Assembly (NCBI GenBank): GCA_025060675.1
Contig: JANXBI010000012.1
Location: 16,530 to 80,529 of the forward strand
DNA from: Candidatus Caldatribacterium sp.
GTDB taxonomy: Bacteria; Atribacterota; Atribacteria; Atribacterales; Caldatribacteriaceae
Length of the DNA stretch: 64,000 bases
Direction of reading: 5' to 3'
The notes beneath the pieces were generated by a model. It saw only the letters and a list, made by a program, of their open reading frames with translations. It did no database searches and was not told the origin of the DNA. A program made the position numbers and the translations under genes. Each line of letters starts with the position of its first letter. Position 1 is the stretch's first letter. Positions 15,991 to 25,178 of this stretch are shown piece after piece.

Positions 15991-17235
15991 TCAGGAAGCC
16001 AAAAGCGCATAGAGTTTAGCAACAGAATCCCGTTGCACGACACAGTCAAGAACAAGGGTACCATCTTCGAGAGCTCTAAAACTCCGAATGTATCCGTGAG
16101 GATAAATCCTCCGCTGCACGAGAGCAAGTCTCTCTGGAGGAACCTCAAGGTGAATTTCCGCAAGCTTTGGTTGCAAAACACGAGCAATTTCTCTCAACAA
16201 ATCCTCAAGACCAATCTTCTTATACGCTGAAACGAAAACGTGTGGTTGTTCCCGCATACTATGCTCAAGGAAAGGAGGTTCTCCGAGAAGATCGACTTTG
16301 TTTAGAACAAGTATACGGGGGCATTCCTTTGCGCCAATTTCTTCAAGAGTTTCAGTCATCACCTGAAAGTGATTTACATAATCTGGGTCAGACACATCCA
16401 GAACCGCAAGAATGAGATCGGCGTCCTTTACCTCCTCAAGAGTACTCCGAAAAGCATCCTTAATGGTCTCGGGCATCTCCCGAATGAAACCAACAGTGTC
16501 TACAAAAACCACTTCCCCTACACCAGGGACAAAGGATTTTCGAGCCAAAGGATCAAGGGTCGCAAACATCCGATTCGCTACATACGCTTCCGCCCCAGTG
16601 AGGGCGTTAAGAAGGGTCGATTTTCCCGCATTCGTATATCCAACGATAGCGATTTCAAAAACCCCTGATTTCTCCCGACAAACCTTTTGTATTTTGCTTT
16701 GCCTCTCAAGGTGCCGTAATTCCTTCAGAAGATGGGCAATTCGACTCTTTATTTTTCTCCGTTCCACTTCGATTTTTTGTTCTCCCGGACCTCTCGTCCC
16801 AATGCCACCGCCTGTCCGTGAGAACTCCACTCCCTTACCTGGGAGACGGCTTAACTCATACCGAAGACGGGCAAGCTCTACCTTGATTTTTCCCTGAGCC
16901 GTCCTTGCCCGCTGGGCAAAAATCTCGTGAATAACCGCATACTTTGTGTAAACTGGAACGTTCCAAATCTTTTCAAGGTTTCGTTGCTGTGATGGAGTAA
17001 CTTCCACGTTCGTGAGGACAAAGCTCAAGGAACGTTCCGCAATTAAAGCACCGATTTCCGCAACTTTCCCTTTTCCGAAATAATACCGCGGGAAGGGATG
17101 CTTAACTTTGCAGGACACCACAAAAGCAATTGAGCGGCCTGCGCTTTGAGCAATGCCTAACATCTCCCGAAGGAGGACTTCCTGGGATCCCGACGCAGAA
17201 GGTTGTTCAACAAAAAGCAAAAGTCCACCACTCAT
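15991..17235 (-). CDS. hflX: GTPase HflX
   Basis: A ribosome-associated GTPase that can split stalled or heat-damaged ribosomes. The N-terminal HflX domain contains the glycine-rich GGGIGTRGPGEQKIEVERR motif. The G domain has G1 GYTNAGKST, the switch region FATLDPLARK, G3 DTVGF and G4 NKVD. The 414 residues are normal. Its ATG overlaps the preceding glycosyltransferase stop by 4 nt. It is the last gene of the long leftward block and ends near a shared inverted repeat. Confidence 0.95.
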   Translation of the reverse strand: MSGGLLLFVEQPSASGSQEVLLREMLGIAQSAGRSIAFVVSCKVKHPFPRYYFGKGKVAEIGALIAERSLSFVLTNVEVTPSQQRNLEKIWNVPVYTKYAVIHEIFAQRARTAQGKIKVELARLRYELSRLPGKGVEFSRTGGGIGTRGPGEQKIEVERRKIKSRIAHLLKELRHLERQSKIQKVCREKSGVFEIAIVGYTNAGKSTLLNALTGAEAYVANRMFATLDPLARKSFVPGVGEVVFVDTVGFIREMPETIKDAFRSTLEEVKDADLILAVLDVSDPDYVNHFQVMTETLEEIGAKECPRILVLNKVDLLGEPPFLEHSMREQPHVFVSAYKKIGLEDLLREIARVLQPKLAEIHLEVPPERLALVQRRIYPHGYIRSFRALEDGTLVLDCVVQRDSVAKLYALLAS

Positions 17236-17888
17236 CGTTCATCCCCGTTAGTCTTCCGACACATGTTCTTAAAAATTTCCCAGTACATCCTCATCCTTTC
17301 TCGAAAGCCCCGCACAAGACCAAGTTTCTCCTCTTTCATCACGTGCGTAAGTCCAGGAAGCTTCACAAGCTTAACTCGCACACCATTCCTCCGTACATAC
17401 CGATTGATGGCTACCTCAACTCCATAACGAGCTACTTCCAAATCAGGGATGTTTTGGAGGATGTCCGTACGGATTGCTCTCTGCCCAGAGAGAAAGGGTG
17501 CAATTCTCTGAGCAAGATCCGTCGCTAACCTGCCCTCCTCAAAGACACCAATAGCCACATCAGCTTCCCCGGAGAGAACCGGCATTACCAACGCCTCGAC
17601 ATGCTTCTCATTAAGCCCGATAAGGTCAGCATCAAGGAGTAGGACTACATCGCTTCGGATATACTCAAGACCCCTATAGAGCGCACCACCTTTTCCAACG
17701 TTATGTAAAAGCTCGACAACTTCCGCCCCCTTGCTCCTTGCAATTTCCACAGTACGATCTGTCGAGCCATCACTGACCACAACGATTTGGTCTATAACAG
17801 GACTTTTTCGGAGAACGTCTAAGATTGGCCCAATAGTCCTTTCCTCGTTATACGCAGCGATAATAGCTGTTGTCTTTTTCTCTCCCAT
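17232..17888 (-). CDS. Family 2 glycosyltransferase
   Basis: A 218-residue, GT-A fold glycosyltransferase with no membrane segment. It has the nucleotide-sugar motifs IIAAYNEERTIG at the N-terminus, VVSDGSTDRT, NVGKGGALYRG and the metal-binding LLLDADL. The donor and acceptor cannot be told; relatives act on polyprenyl phosphate or build glycans. It sits 3 nt after proS and overlaps hflX by 4 nt, so it belongs to the same transcript, which also makes polyprenol precursors (uppS, dxr, ispG). A role in envelope glycan synthesis is plausible but is inference. Confidence 0.85.
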   Translation of the reverse strand: MGEKKTTAIIAAYNEERTIGPILDVLRKSPVIDQIVVVSDGSTDRTVEIARSKGAEVVELLHNVGKGGALYRGLEYIRSDVVLLLDADLIGLNEKHVEALVMPVLSGEADVAIGVFEEGRLATDLAQRIAPFLSGQRAIRTDILQNIPDLEVARYGVEVAINRYVRRNGVRVKLVKLPGLTHVMKEEKLGLVRGFRERMRMYWEIFKNMCRKTNGDER

Positions 17889-17891
17889 CGC

Positions 17892-19142
17892 CTACTCCGC
17901 AAGCTCCTTTCGGATCTTCCTCAGAAACTCGCACACCTCAGTCCTCCGCACCTCGGCACGCTCATTCCTCTTGCGAAGCTTCACTTCCACTACACCATTA
18001 CGCTCAGTTTTTTCCCCTACAATAACATGTATTGGGAAACCAATGAGATCCGCTTCGGCGAACTTATACCCCGCACTCTCTTCTCGATCATCAAGAACGA
18101 CCTCAAAGCCAGCCTGGGAAAGTTCCTCATATATACTCCACGCTTCCTCCCAGTGCTTTGTCTTCTTCATATTGACCGGTATTACTACAACCTCATAAGG
18201 AGCAAGGGCAAGAGGCCAACAAATTCCTCTTTCATCGTGGTTAGCTTCGATGGCCGCTGCCATTGTACGCCCGATACCTATCCCATAACAACCCATAACC
18301 AAAGGTTTTTCTTTCCCATCTCGATCAACAAAGTACGCCTTCATAGGCTCGCTGTATTTCGTCCCAAGCTGGAAAATATGACCCACCTCAATACCACGCT
18401 TTTCCTCCACTACACCGCCACACTGGGGGCAGCGTGCTTCTTCAACTGTGGTTGCACTTCCACACGACAAGCAGATGAAAACTCTTTCCTCCCCCGACCC
18501 CGCAATAATGAGGAACTCGTGTGAAACATCTCCCCCGATGATGCCACTCTCTGCTGGAACCGCAATGTACTCAAGACCACAACGCCTAAAAACCCGACAG
18601 TATGCCTCGTACATCTTTTGGTAACTCACTTGAAGGCCATTTACGTCCCTATCAAAGCTATATAGATCCTTCATGAGAAACTCTCTTGCACGCATAATTC
18701 CAAAACGGGGTCGAATTTCATCCCGAAACTTGGTCTGAATCTGATACAGAAGAAGCGGCAATTGTCGGTATGAGCGAATCTCGCGCCGAGCAAGGTCGGT
18801 GATAACTTCCTCATGGGTAGGGCCAAGACAAAAATCCCTCCCTCGCCGATCCTGGAAACGGACAAGTTCGGGTCCATACATGTCCCATCGGCCTGTTTCT
18901 TTCCAGAGCTCTGCCGGCTGCATAGCGGGCATGAGAATCTCCTGCCCTCCTGCCCGATTCATTTCTTCCCGAACAATACGGATAATCTTCTCAAGAGTTC
19001 GCCACCCAAGGGGCAAAAACGTATACACTCCTGCAGAGAGCTGACGAATCAACCCAGCCCGTAACATGAAACGATGACTGATAACTTCTGCCTCCTGAGG
19101 ATCTTCTTTCAATGTTGGTACAAAAAGAAGCGACATCCTCAT
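17892..19142 (-). CDS. proS: Prolyl-tRNA synthetase, short form with a four-cysteine motif
   Basis: Charges tRNA-Pro. The class II core is intact: the N-terminal RMSLLFVPTLKEDPQEAEVIS, motif 2 FRDEIRPRFGIMRAREFLMKD, motif 3 GIGIGRTMAAAIE, and a C-terminal anticodon domain. At 416 residues it is far shorter than typical bacterial enzymes (about 570). The inserted YbaK-type editing domain normally found before RGIEVGHIFQLG is gone. In its place is a short loop with C224, C227, C238 and C241, a probable zinc knuckle. ATG at 19142 overlaps ispG by 4 nt, after a GGGGAGGAGAG site. Misacylated alanyl-tRNA-Pro may need a separate deacylase. Confidence 0.95.
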   Translation of the reverse strand: MRMSLLFVPTLKEDPQEAEVISHRFMLRAGLIRQLSAGVYTFLPLGWRTLEKIIRIVREEMNRAGGQEILMPAMQPAELWKETGRWDMYGPELVRFQDRRGRDFCLGPTHEEVITDLARREIRSYRQLPLLLYQIQTKFRDEIRPRFGIMRAREFLMKDLYSFDRDVNGLQVSYQKMYEAYCRVFRRCGLEYIAVPAESGIIGGDVSHEFLIIAGSGEERVFICLSCGSATTVEEARCPQCGGVVEEKRGIEVGHIFQLGTKYSEPMKAYFVDRDGKEKPLVMGCYGIGIGRTMAAAIEANHDERGICWPLALAPYEVVVIPVNMKKTKHWEEAWSIYEELSQAGFEVVLDDREESAGYKFAEADLIGFPIHVIVGEKTERNGVVEVKLRKRNERAEVRRTEVCEFLRKIRKELAE

Positions 19143-20221
19143 GTAGTACTCTCCTCCCCTCTTGCACAAGCTTCCTGTACCAGGGAGACAAGCCTTGCTA
19201 TAGCCCCCTCTTGTGGAACAACGGCAATAACCTCCCCACGAGCAAAAAGTACTGCTCTCCCACCCACGCTCAGCGCAAGACCAAAGTCGGCTTCTCTTGC
19301 CTCTCCAGGACCATTAACCTCGCAACCCATAATAGCAACGGTAAGCTCCAAAACCCCTTTAAGAGTTGCTATAGCTCTCTGGAACTCCCGAACAAATGAT
19401 ACCACATCCCCACGCGCTCGGGCACAGGTAGGACAGGAAACGAGCCTTATTCCTCGAGATCGCACCCCCAGGGCCTTAAGAATTTCCCATCCCACTTCAA
19501 TCTCCAAAATAGGACTTCTTGAGGTGAGAGAAACGCGGATTGTATCCCCAATTCCCTCCGCAAGGAGAATTCCCAGGGCTACTGAAGACTTTACAATTCC
19601 CGCAACACCGCTTCCAGCTTCTGTCAGGCCAATGTGAAGCGGATAGGGAAAATGTTCGCTCAGCTTCCGATACACAGCAACAGTTTCTCCAATGTCCGAG
19701 GACTTCGCAGAAAGGATAAGGTACTCCATCCCTTTCTGCTCAGCAAGGTTTACGCACTCGGCCACACTTTCAAAAAGGGCTTCGCTTTTCTCTTTTCCCC
19801 GAAGCGCAAAAGGAAGAGACCCCACATTAGCACCAATCCGAAGGGTAACTCCTCGATCCCGAGCAACCTCGATAAGGGATTCCAACATGCGACGATTGGG
19901 GAACGTTCCAGGATTCACTCGCACTGCGTCTACTCCCACCTCAACGGCCCGAAAAGCAAACTGGGCGTTGAAGTGGATATCCGCGACAAGCGGAAAATCT
20001 CGTCTCCGTCTCCGAATTTCACGAAGACCCTCAATACCCTCCTCGTCGAAAACAGCAATGCGGAAAATCTCGCAACCCCTGGAGAAGGCCTGATCAACTT
20101 CTTCAAGACAAGCCCTCCAGTCTCCTGGGTGCTTTCTCCCCATGGCTTCAACCCAAATGGGATGTTCTCCACCAACCGTGAGTGGTCCAAGGGGAACTTC
20201 TCGAGTTCTACGCCGTATCAT
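19139..20221 (-). CDS. ispG: 4-hydroxy-3-methylbut-2-en-1-yl diphosphate synthase (IspG)
   Basis: Iron-sulfur enzyme that reductively opens MEcPP to HMBPP in the MEP isoprenoid pathway. A TIM-barrel domain (VADIHFNAQFA, VRVNPGTFPN, RIGANVGS) is followed by the cluster domain with cysteines in SCPTCARA and MGCEVNGPGEAREAD. The 360 residues are the short two-domain form. It lies between rseP and proS with 4-nt overlaps on both sides. dxr, ispH and a polyprenyl synthase are encoded in the same strand block; dxs, ispD, ispE and ispF are not in this window. Confidence 0.97.
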   Translation of the reverse strand: MIRRRTREVPLGPLTVGGEHPIWVEAMGRKHPGDWRACLEEVDQAFSRGCEIFRIAVFDEEGIEGLREIRRRRRDFPLVADIHFNAQFAFRAVEVGVDAVRVNPGTFPNRRMLESLIEVARDRGVTLRIGANVGSLPFALRGKEKSEALFESVAECVNLAEQKGMEYLILSAKSSDIGETVAVYRKLSEHFPYPLHIGLTEAGSGVAGIVKSSVALGILLAEGIGDTIRVSLTSRSPILEIEVGWEILKALGVRSRGIRLVSCPTCARARGDVVSFVREFQRAIATLKGVLELTVAIMGCEVNGPGEAREADFGLALSVGGRAVLFARGEVIAVVPQEGAIARLVSLVQEACARGEESTT

Positions 20222-21267
20222 TTCCTCATCACAATTCGCAACACATCCTGATAGGTGACGAAAACCGACAAAAGGAAGATGAAGACAATTCCTATAAGGT
20301 AAATCACGCCTTTTTTCTCTTCCTCAAGAGCTCGTCCTCGGATTTTCTCGTACAGAAAGAGGATGAGATGTCCTCCGTCAAGAACAGGAACAGGAAAGAG
20401 ATTAAAAAGCGCAAGAAATACACTCACGACCGCCGCAAAAGCAAGAAGGTTTACAAACCCAAAAGATGCCGCTTGTCCCGCCATTTGAGCAATTCCCAGG
20501 GGTCCAGTAACCTCGAAGGGAACTCTCCCTACAAATGCGTAAAGCACCCCAAGAAAACTGAAGACAAACCATTCAACTACTGTGATACCGCTTTTTGCTA
20601 AAGTTACAAGAGGATTGTACTTTTTACTCTCCCCTCCAAAGACTACTCGAATAAGCGCTCGTTTCTCAACATCATTCCACTCAGGAATTACCACAATCTC
20701 AAGAATCTCTCCTTCGCGCTCCAAAGTGAGAACCACCGGCCTTCCAGGACTCGAAGCAATGACCCGAGTTACATCTTCGACGTGTTCCACCCTTTTCCCA
20801 TCAACTGCAAGAAGCACATCCCCCTTCCTCACACCACTCCGCTCAGCAGGTCCTCCTGGAAGAACGTCAAGAATAGCAATCCTCCCCGTGGGAATTCCAA
20901 CCAAACTAAAGACCAAAAGGAGGAGGACAACCGAGAGAACAAGGTTCATGCAGGGACCAGCGAGAACGATCAAGCTCCGTTGCCAAAGAGGCTTAACATC
21001 GAAACGCTCTGAGGGGGGTACAAGTTGCTCACCACGTCCTTCGAGAAAATTTCCTTCCATCCCAGCCATACGGACATAGCCACCAAGAGGAAAAAGACGA
21101 ACAGAAAACTCTACTTTTCCCCACATCCACGAAGCGAGTTTTGGTCCATACCCCAGTGCAAAATGCAGTACCCGTACTCCAAAAATCCTAGCTAACGTAA
21201 AGTGACCAAGCTCATGAACGAGAACAAGAAGACTTACAACGAAAACAAAAGCAAAAACGGTAATCAC
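20218..21267 (-). CDS. rseP: Site-2 metalloprotease RseP
   Basis: A membrane-embedded zinc protease that cuts anti-sigma factors and leftover signal peptides. The first membrane helix holds the zinc motif HELGH near residue 19. One PDZ domain (PGGPAERSGVRKGDVLLAVDG) lies in the middle. The C-terminal membrane region has the second active-site motif NLFPVPVLDGGH. The 349 residues and single PDZ domain resemble Gram-positive and deep-branching homologues. The start is GTG at 21267, overlapping dxr by 4 nt. No sigma/anti-sigma pair is in the window. Confidence 0.95.
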   Translation of the reverse strand: MITVFAFVFVVSLLVLVHELGHFTLARIFGVRVLHFALGYGPKLASWMWGKVEFSVRLFPLGGYVRMAGMEGNFLEGRGEQLVPPSERFDVKPLWQRSLIVLAGPCMNLVLSVVLLLLVFSLVGIPTGRIAILDVLPGGPAERSGVRKGDVLLAVDGKRVEHVEDVTRVIASSPGRPVVLTLEREGEILEIVVIPEWNDVEKRALIRVVFGGESKKYNPLVTLAKSGITVVEWFVFSFLGVLYAFVGRVPFEVTGPLGIAQMAGQAASFGFVNLLAFAAVVSVFLALFNLFPVPVLDGGHLILFLYEKIRGRALEEEKKGVIYLIGIVFIFLLSVFVTYQDVLRIVMRK

Positions 21268-22391
21268 CGTAGTGCACTCCTTTGCCGAATGACATCTTGG
21301 GCTTTGGCAAACCCTAGTGCGAAAAGGTGCTCAAGCTGGGAAACGTCGTGAGGCGGAAGAACGCGCTCCTCAAGTACTTGCTCAAGAACACGGGGTATTT
21401 CGTCAAAGGGAATGTCTCGCAGGAGAAAGTGGTGCACACAGGCTTCGTCTGCTCCGCAAAAGAGCGTAGGATACCCCCGTCCTTTGGAGAGAGCCTCGAG
21501 GGCTAAGTAAAATCCTGGAAATCGAGAAGAAGGGACAGGATAGTCAAATCGAAGTATCCGAAGTTCTGAAAAAGAGAGACGCCGGAACGGATTAAACCTT
21601 CGTTCTGGAGCAATCGCATTCTGAATCACAAGACGCATATCGGGAGGAGCAAGCACCCCAAAGATAAACCCATCCTTCGTTTCAACAAGCACATGGACGA
21701 TACTTTCCCGCTGGATAAGAACATCAATCTTTTCGGATGGAATCCCAAAGAGGAAAAAGGCTTCCATAACCTCAAGACCCTTATTCACAAGGTTGGCAGA
21801 ATCAACGGTGATTTTCGTACCCATCTTCCAGTTTGGGTGTGCCAAGGCCATCTCCGGAGTGATATCGCTTAACGGTCCCCGCCACTCGTAAAAAGGACCC
21901 CCAGAAGCTGTGATGTACACCTTTTCAACTTCATCGCAAGGGAACATTTTTAGAATCTGCCACAGAGCATTATGTTCGCTATCGAGAGGGATAAGATTTG
22001 AATACTGACGGAGAAGTCCTGGTCCTTTGAGGTCCCCTATAAGGATAATGAGTTCTTTGCTTCCTACCCAGAGGGGTTTCCCCGCTTCAAGGAGTTTATA
22101 AAAGATCTCAAGTAGTGAAATCCCACTCGCCGCAAAGAAGACCCCATCGATCTCTTCTGAAAGGAGAACATCTTTAAGTTCTTTTGATGAGGTTAAGGAA
22201 AGAAAAGACATGCTTTTCTCAAGGTATGGACTGTACACATACAGGGGTTGAAACACCTCTGCCTGCCTGAGAAGCTTTGCAGTATTTCTAAAGCCGCCAA
22301 GAAGGACGATGCGAAAGTCTGGGTTATGCGCTAAGACCTCGAGGATTTGTTCTCCAAGGAATCCCGTAGAGCCTAAAACGGCAACGCGCAT
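21264..22391 (-). CDS. dxr: 1-deoxy-D-xylulose 5-phosphate reductoisomerase
   Basis: The second enzyme of the MEP pathway, using NADPH to make MEP. It shows the nucleotide-binding VLGSTGFLG, the metal/substrate residues DSEHNALWQ, the TASGGPF motif, HPNWKMG, and VDSANLVNKGLEVMEAF. ATG at 22391 is chosen because it begins directly at MRVAVLGSTG after a GGGAAGGGGATAAGAGG region. The later NAANE motif is altered to GADE, which is divergent but outside the main catalytic set. It starts 4 nt after the cdsA stop. The 375 residues are normal. Confidence 0.95.
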   Translation of the reverse strand: MRVAVLGSTGFLGEQILEVLAHNPDFRIVLLGGFRNTAKLLRQAEVFQPLYVYSPYLEKSMSFLSLTSSKELKDVLLSEEIDGVFFAASGISLLEIFYKLLEAGKPLWVGSKELIILIGDLKGPGLLRQYSNLIPLDSEHNALWQILKMFPCDEVEKVYITASGGPFYEWRGPLSDITPEMALAHPNWKMGTKITVDSANLVNKGLEVMEAFFLFGIPSEKIDVLIQRESIVHVLVETKDGFIFGVLAPPDMRLVIQNAIAPERRFNPFRRLSFSELRILRFDYPVPSSRFPGFYLALEALSKGRGYPTLFCGADEACVHHFLLRDIPFDEIPRVLEQVLEERVLPPHDVSQLEHLFALGFAKAQDVIRQRSALR

Positions 22392-22395
22392 CCTC

Positions 22396-23199
22396 TTATC
22401 CCCTTCCCAAAGAGGCAAGAAAATACACCAAGGGACCGACAACAAAAAAGCCATCGAAGCGGTCAAGGACACCACCATGTCCTGGGAGAAGTGACCCCGA
22501 ATCTTTCAGGCCCACTCTTCGCTTCAGGGCTGACTCAAAGACGTCTCCAAAGAAAGCAAAAGGAGGAATGCTACATCCACAAAGACAGGACCACCCAAGC
22601 GGGAAGCGGAAAAGCCATCCCAAAAAAAGGCTCCCTAAAACCGCTCCTCCAACCCCCCCTAGGAATCCTTCCCAACTCTTTCCAGGACTGATGGCAGGAA
22701 GAACCTTATGACATCCCCACCGGATTCCGAAGACATACGCCAGAATATCGTTAATCCACACAAGTAAGGCAAAGAAAAGGAGAAGTTTCGAAGAAAACTT
22801 GAGCCCAGTTTGAACCCAAAAGAAGGGAAGGACAAAACAGTAAAAAACCCCAAAAAGAAAAAAGCTTGCCCGCTCAAGACATTTTGCTACATCCTGGATT
22901 GCCCATCCCAAAAGAAGCAATGCACACACGTACCAACCAAAAAGCCATATCCTCTCGGCAATCCAAGGTGCAATGTACATCCACGTTAATACCCCAACTC
23001 CGAGGACCAAAGGAAAAAATTCCCTTTTACCGAAAGAAACAACGAGGTATTCCCAAAAGGCAAGAAAGGCAACGGCGAGGAAAATCCCCACCATAGTGAT
23101 ACGGCTTGCAAGAACAAAGACAAGGAAAAGAGGCAAAAAGAGAACAATGGTTATCGTTCGTACCTTAAGATCTTCTGCAAAGGATACGCTTCTTCTCAA
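22396..23199 (-). CDS. cdsA: Phosphatidate cytidylyltransferase
   Basis: Makes CDP-diacylglycerol for phospholipid synthesis. The 267-residue protein is almost wholly hydrophobic, with about seven membrane segments. It carries the CdsA signature near the C-terminus, with SALKRRVGLKDSGSLLPGHG followed by GVLDRFD. The start is TTG at 23199, 6 nt after GGAGG, overlapping uppS by 4 nt. The frr-uppS-cdsA-dxr-rseP order is widely conserved and links lipid, lipid-carrier and isoprenoid synthesis. Confidence 0.95.
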   Translation of the reverse strand: MRRSVSFAEDLKVRTITIVLFLPLFLVFVLASRITMVGIFLAVAFLAFWEYLVVSFGKREFFPLVLGVGVLTWMYIAPWIAERIWLFGWYVCALLLLGWAIQDVAKCLERASFFLFGVFYCFVLPFFWVQTGLKFSSKLLLFFALLVWINDILAYVFGIRWGCHKVLPAISPGKSWEGFLGGVGGAVLGSLFLGWLFRFPLGWSCLCGCSIPPFAFFGDVFESALKRRVGLKDSGSLLPGHGGVLDRFDGFFVVGPLVYFLASLGRG

Positions 23200-23921
23200 G
23201 AAAGACCTCCGAACCGTCTTCGGCGTTGAGCAAAATCTTCAAGAGCTTGGTGAAAAAGAAGAACATTGAAATCTGGCCAGAGAACATCAGTAAACCAAAG
23301 TTCAGTATAGGCAACTTGCCAAAGAAGGAAATTGCTGATGCGCTTTTCCCCTCCAGTGCGAATAAGAAGATCCGGATCAGGTTGGTTTCCTGTATCAAGG
23401 AACAAGCGAAACGTTTCCTCACTGAGGGTAGACCAATCCTTCCCACTTTCCCAAAAACGACGCATGGCTCGTAAAATTTCGTCCCGCCCCCCGTAATTAA
23501 GAGCAAGGTTCAGAGTAAGCCCAGTGTTTCTCGCCGTTTCTTGCTCAAGCTCATCCATTGCTCTCTTAAGACTCTCCGGCAAGCTGTCTCGACGACCAAG
23601 GAAACGGACACGAACGTTATTTGCTTTCAGTTCTCCTCCATAACGCTTGACCGTCTCTTCGAAAAGCGCCAAGAGTCCATGTACCTCTTGGAGTGGCCTT
23701 CGCCAGTTCTCGGTAGAGAACGAATATAACGTCAGAAAAGGGATCCCCAAACGTCCAGTTTCCTCAACAATGACTCGTACCGTTTCAACACCTTTTCGGT
23801 GCCCCTCAAGCCGAGGAAGTCCCCGCTGCTCTGCCCACCGTCCATTGCCGTCCATGATGATAGCCACATGTCGCAAAAGAGCACTTACACGCTCATAATC
23901 TCTTTTTCCTTCTTTTCCCAT
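23196..23921 (-). CDS. uppS: Undecaprenyl (polyprenyl) diphosphate synthase
   Basis: A cis-prenyltransferase making the lipid carrier for peptidoglycan and other glycans. It has the pyrophosphate-binding MDGNGRWA near residue 24, the GHRKGVE and YSFSTENWRR motifs, and the C-terminal PDLLIRTGGEKRISNFLLWQ and WPDF motifs. The 241 residues are typical. It overlaps the frr end by 37 nt and cdsA by 4 nt. Its allylic substrate may come from the farnesyl diphosphate synthase gene elsewhere in this window. Confidence 0.97.
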   Translation of the reverse strand: MGKEGKRDYERVSALLRHVAIIMDGNGRWAEQRGLPRLEGHRKGVETVRVIVEETGRLGIPFLTLYSFSTENWRRPLQEVHGLLALFEETVKRYGGELKANNVRVRFLGRRDSLPESLKRAMDELEQETARNTGLTLNLALNYGGRDEILRAMRRFWESGKDWSTLSEETFRLFLDTGNQPDPDLLIRTGGEKRISNFLLWQVAYTELWFTDVLWPDFNVLLFHQALEDFAQRRRRFGGLS

Positions 23922-24451
23922 AAACCGTCTAGCTCGTTAATGTGCTCGTCGGTCATCTTTTGAATCTCTGCCTGAGCCCACCTACTCTCATCCTCCGAAA
24001 TTTTGCCATCTTTCTCCATTTTGCGTACCTCTTCGTTTGCTTCCCGACGAAGATTTCGCACCGCTACTTTACCATCTTCCACAACCTTTTTGGCAATTTT
24101 AGCGATTTCTTTCCTTCGTTCTTCTGTCAGGGGAGGCAAAGTTACCCGTATAACCGTTGCATCGACCGCGGGATTAAACCCAAGATCTGATTTCCAAATG
24201 GCCTTTTCAATGAGGGGTAAGGCATTTCGATCCCAAGGCTGAATAAGGATGGTTCGAGCATCAGGAGTCGTAATCGAGGCGATTTGTTTGAGCTGCACTA
24301 CAGTACCATAATATTCCACTTCGAGATTCTCCACAAGCGCGGGAGAAGCTCGCCCAGTGCGAACATGGGAGAGCTCTTCACGAACAACATTTACTGCCTG
24401 CTTCATACGCTTTTCGATATCCTTCAGCAGGGGCTTCAAGAGCTCATTCAT
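23885..24451 (-). CDS. frr: Ribosome recycling factor
   Basis: Splits post-termination ribosomes together with EF-G. It has the typical two-domain helical sequence, with VREELSHVRTGRASPALVE, the PWDRNALPLIEKAI segment, and the KIAKKVVEDGKVAVRNLRR helix. ATG at 24451 gives 188 residues and matches family starts; upstream codons would overlap pyrH more deeply. The gene overlaps pyrH by 8 nt and uppS by 37 nt. Confidence 0.97.
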   Translation of the reverse strand: MNELLKPLLKDIEKRMKQAVNVVREELSHVRTGRASPALVENLEVEYYGTVVQLKQIASITTPDARTILIQPWDRNALPLIEKAIWKSDLGFNPAVDATVIRVTLPPLTEERRKEIAKIAKKVVEDGKVAVRNLRREANEEVRKMEKDGKISEDESRWAQAEIQKMTDEHINELDGLWEKKEKEIMSV

Positions 24452-25178
24452 TTTTCTCCCTCCCCACGAACGTGCCAACTTTTTGCCCCTTCACAATTTT
24501 ACACAGGTTTCCTGCCTGATGTATGTTAAAAATGATGATAGGGATATGATTCTCCATGCATAGAGAAACTGCCGTTGAATCCATCACTTTCAAGCCCCGA
24601 TTCAAAACCTCAAGATAGTCAAGGGTCTCGAACTTCGCCGCACCTTTGTGAATAGTCGGATCGGCCTCATACACTCCATCAACCTTCGTGGCTTTAAGAA
24701 GCGCATCAGCCTTGATTTCTGCAGCCCGCAAGGCAGCCGCTGTATCAGTCGTAAAGTAAGGATTCCCAGTTCCTCCAGCAAAAATCACTACCCTTCCTTT
24801 CTCGAGGTGACGTATAGCTCGTCGCCGAATATAGGGTTCCGCAATCTCGCGCATCTCAATAGCCGTCTGCACCCGAGTAGGAATTCCTCTTTCCTCGAGA
24901 AAATCTTGGAGTGCCAGAGCATTAATCACTGTAGCAAGCATGCCCATATAATCAGCGGTAACTCTGTTGAGACCCTGCCCTCCTGCATCTCTTCCCCGGA
25001 GAATGTTTCCCCCACCTACTACAACGGCAACCTCAACACCCAAAGACCGCACCGCGTCGATCTCTGCAGCAAGATACGAAAGAACCTGCGTATCAATACC
25101 TGAGGGAAGAGATCCCCGAAAGGCCTCTCCTGAGAGCTTGAGAAGAATTCTCTTGAACCGTAACGAATCACTCGTCAT
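24444..25178 (-). CDS. pyrH: UMP kinase
   Basis: Phosphorylates UMP to UDP. It belongs to the amino-acid-kinase fold, with LKLSGEAFRG, VVVGGGNILRG, GLNRVTADYMGMLATVINA, FAGGTGNPYFTTDTAAALRA and the KATKVDGVYEADP motif. ATG at 25178 gives 244 residues; GTG at 25187 would add three and overlap tsf more. Location between tsf and frr is the standard arrangement. Confidence 0.96.
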   Translation of the reverse strand: MTSDSLRFKRILLKLSGEAFRGSLPSGIDTQVLSYLAAEIDAVRSLGVEVAVVVGGGNILRGRDAGGQGLNRVTADYMGMLATVINALALQDFLEERGIPTRVQTAIEMREIAEPYIRRRAIRHLEKGRVVIFAGGTGNPYFTTDTAAALRAAEIKADALLKATKVDGVYEADPTIHKGAAKFETLDYLEVLNRGLKVMDSTAVSLCMENHIPIIIFNIHQAGNLCKIVKGQKVGTFVGREKNE

